Shown here piece after piece: positions 58,971 to 64,000 of a stretch of 64,000 nucleotides of DNA. The translations under genes were made by a program, and so were the position numbers. The number at the start of each line of letters is the position of its first letter. The stretch's first letter is position 1. This DNA comes from Janthinobacterium sp. 1_2014MBL_MicDiv (GTDB lineage Bacteria > Pseudomonadota > Gammaproteobacteria > Burkholderiales > Burkholderiaceae_D). A model generated the notes under the pieces. The model made no database searches. It saw only the letters and a program-made list of their open reading frames with translations, and was not told where the DNA came from. The DNA is taken from NCBI RefSeq assembly GCF_001865675.1, contig NZ_CP011319.1, positions 2,480,001-2,544,000 on the forward strand. The letters run 5' to 3'.

Positions 58971-60312
58971 CCTACACCGTTCGATCGCGGCGCGCCTGGC
59001 GCTCGGCTATGGCGTGCTGGTGGCGCTGTCGATCGCCGTCGTCTGCGGCCTGTTCTATTTCGGCACCATCGGCGTGCTTGATCGCAGCGTGGACCGCAAG
59101 CTGGTGCTGCTGTCCGAGCGCCTGGCCGCGTTGTACCGGCCGGAGGACGCCAGCCGCACGGCGGCGGAAATCGCCCATCTGCTGACCGACCGCACCGACA
59201 GCGACACGGAAATCTTCTTGCTGGTGGGCGCCGATGGCCATCGCGTGGCAGGCAACCTGTCGGCCTGGCCCGACACCGCCAGTCCCGTGGGCCAGCTGCT
59301 GCACCGCGACGTCACGCGCGAAGGCCGGCGCGTCCCGGCGCGCCTGCTGATCCGCGACCTCGATGGCGGCGCGCGCCTGTTCGTCGGGCGCGACATGGAG
59401 GAGGGCGAATCGATCCGCACCCTGGTACTGCGTTCGCTGGCCTTCGGCGGCGGCGTCGCCGTCCTGCTGGCCGTGGCGGGCGCCTGGCTGTTCCGGCGCC
59501 AGCTCGAGGCGCGCATCGGCCAGATACGCCGCACGGCGGCCGAGATCGAGGCAGGGGACCTGAGCCGGCGCATTCCCGTCTCCAGCGAAGATGAATTCGG
59601 CTTGCTGAGCCGCGACATCAACCGCATGCTCGACCGCATCGAACACCTGATGGATGGCGTGCGCCATGTGTCGAACGCCATCGCGCACGACTTGCGCACG
59701 CCACTGGGACGCATCCGCAACAAGCTCGATGGCGCCCTGCGCCAGCAGCAGAGCGTGGCCGCGTATGCCGGCGCGGCGCAGGCGGCCATCGACGATATCG
59801 ACGACCTGACGCGCGTGTTCGACAAGCTGCTGCAGATCGCGGCGGCCGAATCGGGCATGCGTCCCGAGAATTTCGATGACATCGACCTGCAGCAGATCGG
59901 CGCCGATATCGTGGAAATGTACGAAGCGACGGCCGACGAGCAGGGCGTGCTGCTGGTGCAGATGTATGGCGACGGCGTGCCGGCGCGCGGCGACCGCAAC
60001 CTGCTGGGCAGCGCACTGGCCAGCCTGGTCGATAACGCCATCAAGTACGCGGGACCGGGCGCCACGGTGGAAGTGTCGGCCGGCAGCGATGCGCAGGGCA
60101 GCTGGCTGGCCGTGCGCGACAACGGCCCCGGCGTGCCGCCGGAAGAGCTGCCGAAGCTGACGCAGCGCTTTTATCGCCTCGACAAGAGCCGGCATTTGCC
60201 CGGCAATGGCCTGGGCCTGTCCATCGTGGCCGCCATCGCCGTCCTGCATGGCGGCAGCCTGGAAATCGAGGACGCGGCACCGGGATTGCGGCTGAGGCTA
60301 CGCCTCGTCTAA
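58963..60312 (+). CDS. Sensor histidine kinase
   Basis: A 449-residue inner-membrane kinase paired with the preceding regulator. Two transmembrane helices (about 12-38 and 160-182) flank a periplasmic sensor of 120 residues. HAMP (VRRQLEARIGQIRRTAAEIEAGDLSRRIP-type), HisKA with His242 (IAHDLRTPLGR) and HATPase (NAIKYAGPG, DNGPGVP, GNGLGLSIV) follow. The periplasmic domain resembles heavy-metal or envelope-stress sensors; the stimulus is unknown. Start GTG 58963. Confidence 0.93.
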   Translation: MRSLHRSIAARLALGYGVLVALSIAVVCGLFYFGTIGVLDRSVDRKLVLLSERLAALYRPEDASRTAAEIAHLLTDRTDSDTEIFLLVGADGHRVAGNLSAWPDTASPVGQLLHRDVTREGRRVPARLLIRDLDGGARLFVGRDMEEGESIRTLVLRSLAFGGGVAVLLAVAGAWLFRRQLEARIGQIRRTAAEIEAGDLSRRIPVSSEDEFGLLSRDINRMLDRIEHLMDGVRHVSNAIAHDLRTPLGRIRNKLDGALRQQQSVAAYAGAAQAAIDDIDDLTRVFDKLLQIAAAESGMRPENFDDIDLQQIGADIVEMYEATADEQGVLLVQMYGDGVPARGDRNLLGSALASLVDNAIKYAGPGATVEVSAGSDAQGSWLAVRDNGPGVPPEELPKLTQRFYRLDKSRHLPGNGLGLSIVAAIAVLHGGSLEIEDAAPGLRLRLRLV

Positions 60313-60356
60313 ACGCGGGTCTGGATGCACGGCCACAGGTTTATAGGCCTGCGGAT

Positions 60357-60850
60357 GTGCTCGAAGGTTTGCTGCGCGGCCTGCCGGGCTTTTCGGCCGG
60401 CATCTTGTTGTTTTATCACCGCAGGCAAGCCTGGATATTCGCTTATTCTGCGGCGCTGTCCCTGGCCGTCCTGCTTGCCCGCAAGGGGCAGAGCGTCGAC
60501 CTGATGCTGGATGTCGTCGCGATCATGGCCCTGTTTCCGGCGCTGCTGCGGCTGCTGGCCGCCATCCGTCCGCGTATCCTGGAAGAGAAATGTCGGCCTT
60601 CCTCGGCGATATTTCCTATGCGGTTTATTTGCTGCATGTGCCCCTGGGTCTGATACTGATCAATCCCTTGCTGCGCCTGATACCGGGTGCCGGCATGGCG
60701 CCGACCGCCGTCCGCGCCGCCTTGTTTACGGCCGTGCTGATCGCCTTGAGCAGCCTCAGCTACCATCGGCTGGAAAAACCGGCGCGACGCAGGCTGGTGG
60801 CCCGTTACGGAAAACCGGGCCGGCCGATGGGCGCTGCCGCGACGCCGTGA
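60357..60850 (+). pseudogene. Truncated, frameshifted acyltransferase-3 remnant
   Basis: Only the C-terminal third of an OafA/YrhL-like acyltransferase is present. The first part (RGLPGFSAGILLFYHRRQ, to about 60590) and the last part (FLGDISYAVYLLHVPLGLILINPLL, ending SSLSYHRLEKPARR) are in different frames. A family member of about 350-400 residues would be expected, with the first membrane segments and the catalytic His region, which are absent. The frameshift lies near 60585-60590. It lies just after a two-component pair. Confidence 0.7.
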
Positions 60851-60909
60851 TCCCCCTGCGGCACATTACCAACTTGTAACCCCCTTTGTTTTCGCTCCCA
60901 CCTATCATC

Positions 60910-61006
60910 CGCTCTACCCGGCGTAGAGCGGCTGCGTGCGCGCAGCCGCCTGTTCCGGGCTGCCCGCGGTGCGCCGCGGATTGCCTGTCCCGATCCGTCG
61001 TAGAGC
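60910..61006 (+). promoter_or_regulatory. Hairpin-rich leader of the virK/ybjX-family gene
   Basis: Two adjoining stems share bases: CGCTCTAC (60910-60917) with GTAGAGCG (60923-60930), and GCGGCTGCG (60928-60936) with CGCAGCCGC (60941-60949). A third GTAGAGC at 61000-61006, just before the start codon, could pair with the first arm in place of 60923-60930. This is the geometry of a switch that would mask the translation start region; function is inference. Confidence 0.4.
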
Positions 61007-61012
61007 CGTTCC

Positions 61013-61915
61013 ATGCATACTTTTACCGTCAGCGGGGAATCCGCCGCAGCGCCGCAGCAGGCACTGCACCAGCATGGTCATCGCATCAAAGCCGCGCTGG
61101 GTGCGCTGGTGTTCCCCGTGCAGCGCGCGCGCTGGCAAGCCTTCATCACCGAAACGCCGGGCCTGGCGGCGCTGGCGCAAGCCCATCCCAGCCTGCTATA
61201 CAAAATCTACCGTCCGTACGCATCGCGCCAGCTGGGTTGCGCGGCGCGCGTCAGCCTGCTGCAGGCACATTACCGCTTCCTGTGGCAGGCGGGCGCACGG
61301 CCACTGGTGGAATATGCGGCGCGGCGCCCGCTGGTGCTGGCCGCCATCGAGGGCAAGGACGGCGCCACCTACCGCCTGCAGCTGACGGCCATCCACGACA
61401 GCCACCGCGAGGGCGACCTGTGCCTGCGCCTGACGCGCGATGGCGTCTCGCTGTACCTGGCCAGTTTCCTGTTCCGGCCGCAGCCCGGCGGCGGCGCCAT
61501 CGCGCTGGGCGCGCTGCAGGGCTTGCGCTCGCAGGCGGGCGCGCAGGCCGTGCGCGACGCGACGCGGGCGCTGCACGGCTGCCGGCCGAAAAACCTGATG
61601 GTGGCCGCCTTGCGCGACCTGGGCGACTTTTTCGGCTGCGACCATGTGAGCCTGGTCAGCAATGCCAACCGCATCGCGCTGAACTGGCGACGGCGCCGCC
61701 ACATCAGCTGCGATTACGACCAGGCGTGGCGGGAGCTGCATGCGCTGCCCGCCAGCGACGGCAACTATCGCCTGCCATGCGGTCCTTGCCGGATGCCGGA
61801 GCTGGACCAGGTGCCGTCGAAAAAGCGCGCCGATGCGCGCCGCCGCGGCGCCATGCTGGTGCAGCTGGCGGCGGACATGCGCTGGCAACTGGCCGCCATG
61901 CTGAGCGCGCCATGA
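61013..61915 (+). CDS. VirK/YbjX family (DUF535) protein
   Basis: A 300-residue DUF535 protein. Conserved stretches: LLYKIYRPYASRQLGCAARVSLLQAHYRFL, LRLTRDGVSLYLASFLFR, ALQGLRSQAGAQAVRDATRALHGCRPKNLMVAALRDLGDFFGCDHVSLVSNANRI and the ending with KKRADARRRGAMLVQLAADM. Some members take part in virulence or envelope resistance in enteric bacteria, but the biochemical role is unknown. ATG 61013 follows the hairpin leader. Confidence 0.9.
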   Translation: MHTFTVSGESAAAPQQALHQHGHRIKAALGALVFPVQRARWQAFITETPGLAALAQAHPSLLYKIYRPYASRQLGCAARVSLLQAHYRFLWQAGARPLVEYAARRPLVLAAIEGKDGATYRLQLTAIHDSHREGDLCLRLTRDGVSLYLASFLFRPQPGGGAIALGALQGLRSQAGAQAVRDATRALHGCRPKNLMVAALRDLGDFFGCDHVSLVSNANRIALNWRRRRHISCDYDQAWRELHALPASDGNYRLPCGPCRMPELDQVPSKKRADARRRGAMLVQLAADMRWQLAAMLSAP

Positions 61916-62027
61916 GCAGGCAGGCGCGCGTTTCTTGACCTGGGCGGCTTTTTTGGCGGGCGACCGGGCGCGATCGGCGCGATCGGCGTATACTTACCGG
62001 CGTTCTCAACCTGAAGCCAGTCACCCC

Positions 62028-63002
62028 ATGCCAGCACAATTTCCCACTTCGCGCATGCGCCGCCTGCGCGCGACCCCGCAACTGCGCGAACTGTTCCGCG
62101 AAACCGAGATCAATCCGCGCGACCTGGTTCTGCCGATCTTCGTCGACGAAGGCGCCAGCGATTTTATCGACATCACGTCCATGCCCGGCGTGCGCCGCAT
62201 TCCCGAGGCGAAGCTGGCGCAGGAAGTCGAGCGCTATGCGCGCGCCGGCCTGCGTTCCGTCATGACCTTCGGCATTTCGCACCACAAGGACAGCCACGGC
62301 ACGGACACCCTGAACCCGGACGGCCTGGTGGCGCGCATGTCGCGCATCATCAAGGATGCGGTGCCCGAGATGGTGGTCATGTCCGACACCTGCTTCTGCG
62401 AATACACGGACCACGGCCATTGCGGCATCCTGCATGGCGACACGGTCGACAATGACAGCACCGTGCTGAACCTGGGCAAGCAGGCCGTCATCGCCGCCCA
62501 GGCGGGCGCCGACATCATCGCCCCATCGGCGGCCATGGATGGCCAGGTGGCGGCCATCCGCAGCGCGCTCGACGCGGCCGGCTTCCACGACACGCCCGTG
62601 ATGGCGTATTCGACCAAGTTCGCCTCCGGCCTGTACGGCCCGTTCCGCGACGCGGCCGGCAGCACCCTGAAGGGCGACCGCAAGACCTACCAGATGGATC
62701 CGATGAACCGCCGCGAAGCGGTGCGCGAATCGCTGATCGACGAAGCGGAGGGCGCCGACGCCCTGATGGTGAAACCGGCCGGAGCCTATCTGGACATCAT
62801 CCGCGACCTGCGCGAAGTGACGCGCCTGCCGATCGGTGCCTACCAGGTCAGCGGCGAGTACGCGATGATCAAGTTCGCCGCGCAGGCGGGCGCCATCGAC
62901 GAGCGACGCGTGGTGCAGGAAACCCTGGGCGCCATCAAGCGCGCGGGCGCGGACATGATCTTCACGTATTTCGCGATGGATGTGCTGAACAATCCGTACT
63001 AA
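62028..63002 (+). CDS. hemB: Delta-aminolevulinic acid dehydratase (porphobilinogen synthase)
   Basis: A 324-residue haem-biosynthesis enzyme that joins two 5-aminolevulinate molecules into porphobilinogen. Zn-type: Cys122, Cys124 and Cys132 in DTCFCEYTDHGHCG; Schiff-base Lys197 (STKFASGLYG) and Lys249 (MVKPAG). The N-terminus has the usual arm (RMRRLRATPQLRELFRETEINPRDLVLPIFV). ATG 62028 is set by homology. Confidence 0.97.
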   Translation: MPAQFPTSRMRRLRATPQLRELFRETEINPRDLVLPIFVDEGASDFIDITSMPGVRRIPEAKLAQEVERYARAGLRSVMTFGISHHKDSHGTDTLNPDGLVARMSRIIKDAVPEMVVMSDTCFCEYTDHGHCGILHGDTVDNDSTVLNLGKQAVIAAQAGADIIAPSAAMDGQVAAIRSALDAAGFHDTPVMAYSTKFASGLYGPFRDAAGSTLKGDRKTYQMDPMNRREAVRESLIDEAEGADALMVKPAGAYLDIIRDLREVTRLPIGAYQVSGEYAMIKFAAQAGAIDERRVVQETLGAIKRAGADMIFTYFAMDVLNNPY

Positions 63003-63088
63003 GCAAACCAGGGGCAGGGCCGCCGCCTTTTCAGCTATCATGCGCGCTGCCCAATCCGAAGCTGCGATTTGTCGCCGTTAGTCTATCC

Positions 63089-64000
63089 ATGCCCCTGAAA
63101 ATCTCCCGCATCCTGCACGCCGGCTATGTCTTCGAATGCGAAGGCACGGCCATCGCCTTCGACCCCATCGTCGAAAACCCGTTCAGCCGCAATTGCCACG
63201 CATTCCCCTCCGTGCGTTTCGACCTCGATGCGGTGCGCCGGCTGCGCTGGGATGCCGTCTTCATCTCGCATTTCCACGACGACCACTGCTCGCTCGACAG
63301 CCTCGATGCGCTCGACCGCGCCACGCCCATCTACCTGTACTGCGTCTTCGACGAACTGTTCGCCATGCTGCGCGCGCTCGGTTTTACCGCCGTCGAGCGC
63401 CTGCACGTGGATGCGCCGGTGCGCGTGGGCGCCATCGAGGTGATACCGCGCCGGGCGCTGGACGACGATGTCGACTCGCTGTTCCAGGTGCGCGCCGCCG
63501 GCTTGAACGTGCTCAACGTCGTCGATTCCTGGATCGGCCCGGAGACCCTGGCGCAACTGGCCGCGTTCGCGCCATGGGACATGGTGTTGTGGCCCTTCCA
63601 GACCATGCGCGAGATAGCCGTCATCGCGCCATCGCAGGCGGCGCGGGGCCAGGTGGAACTGCCCGACGACTGGGTGCCGCAGCTGCGCGCGCTGGCGCCC
63701 CGTTACCTCGTGCCCAGCTCCTGCCAGTTCGTGCAGGAAGACTGGTCGTGGTACAACCACGCGATGTTCCCCATCACGTACGCCCGGTTTGCGCGGGAGA
63801 TCGGCGCCGCGCTGCCCGCGGCGCACATCTTCCGGCTCGATCCGTCGACGGCCGTGCTGCTCGACGCGCAAGGATTGACCGCTGCGGCGCCGCTGCCCTG
63901 GGTCATCCCGGTGGGGCCGCAGGACGTGGATTTCGACTACCGTCCGGAGGCGCCGCCGCCCGCCACGGCGGACATCGCGCGCCATTTCGCGCCCCTCGAT
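63089..64000 (+). CDS. MBL-fold metal-dependent hydrolase (3' end outside the window)
   Basis: The first 304 codons of a metallo-beta-lactamase-fold protein; no stop is reached. The metal motif is HxHxDH-like: H61-F-H63-D64-D65-H66 (SHFHDDHCS). It begins MPLKISRILHAGYVFECEGTAIAFDPIVENPF. A later LRALAPRYLVPSSCQFVQ and YNHAMFPITYARF suggest a UlaG/phosphonate-type small-molecule hydrolase, but the substrate is unknown. Confidence 0.83.
   Translation, partial: MPLKISRILHAGYVFECEGTAIAFDPIVENPFSRNCHAFPSVRFDLDAVRRLRWDAVFISHFHDDHCSLDSLDALDRATPIYLYCVFDELFAMLRALGFTAVERLHVDAPVRVGAIEVIPRRALDDDVDSLFQVRAAGLNVLNVVDSWIGPETLAQLAAFAPWDMVLWPFQTMREIAVIAPSQAARGQVELPDDWVPQLRALAPRYLVPSSCQFVQEDWSWYNHAMFPITYARFAREIGAALPAAHIFRLDPSTAVLLDAQGLTAAAPLPWVIPVGPQDVDFDYRPEAPPPATADIARHFAPLD

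Noticed and set aside
1..64000. tRNA, rRNA, CRISPR, insertion sequences and prophage
   Set aside because: No tRNA-like cloverleaf, array of spaced direct repeats, transposase, integrase or phage structural gene was seen on either strand; subtle RNA genes would need a covariance-model scan.

Overview
The window is GC-rich (roughly 63-65 percent), densely coded chromosomal DNA. The nearest recognisable relatives of its genes are Burkholderiales, and the overall style (porin, FAD-glucose dehydrogenase complex, RsbRST stressosome, HpaR-like MarR regulator, many two-component proteins) suggests an Oxalobacteraceae member such as Janthinobacterium, Duganella or Massilia. This assignment rests on recognised protein families, not on a database search. 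I saw no rRNA, tRNA, CRISPR array, insertion sequence or prophage.

Layout. 0-8 kb: a bifunctional penicillin-binding protein, a gene-poor stretch, two secreted proteins of unknown function, a quinol-monooxygenase-like protein, an azoreductase divergent from an HxlR regulator, a membrane coiled-coil protein and an AraC regulator. 8-17 kb: a GH3 lipoprotein, a phytanoyl-CoA-dioxygenase-like/Gfo-Idh pair divergent from a LacI regulator, a DUF885 peptidase-like protein, an EamA transporter and an HpaR-like MarR regulator. 17-26 kb: a porin with a complex leader (promoter, perfect FNR/ANR box, nested repeats), then a glucose-dehydrogenase-type complex (gamma, alpha, triheme beta), an SDR enzyme with a divergent LysR regulator, a DUF4303-like protein and a metallophosphoesterase. 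26-32.5 kb: a tightly overlapping minus-strand stressosome operon rsbR-rsbS-rsbT, followed by an RsbT/SpoIIE-phosphatase fusion and two hybrid histidine kinases, one with its own RsbT-like ATPase module. 32.7-37 kb: hemerythrin-hmp with an NsrR-like operator over the -35, acetate uptake (DUF485-actP) and a convergent nsrR-like gene.

37-43 kb: ppc, gap and pyk (central carbon metabolism). 43-49 kb: small exported or membrane proteins, then a Fur box, FecI-type sigma, FecR and TonB receptor iron-uptake cassette. 49-54 kb: an MHYT/PAS hybrid kinase with an HD-GYP response regulator. 54-64 kb: an APH-like kinase, a lipase-like lipoprotein with a DUF481 outer-membrane protein, an OmpR-type two-component pair, a frameshifted acyltransferase remnant, a VirK/YbjX-family gene with a hairpin-rich leader, hemB and a 3'-truncated metallo-beta-lactamase-fold gene.

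Most noteworthy: (1) the stressosome operon, whose outputs appear to be kinases instead of a sigma factor and which carries three separate RsbT-like ATPase modules; (2) two copies of a previously unannotated dispersed hairpin repeat of about 120-133 bp (10219-10351 and 37047-37165), one directly upstream of the nsrR-like gene; (3) a self-consistent nitric-oxide circuit (NsrR-like regulator, operator, promoter, hemerythrin, flavohaemoglobin).
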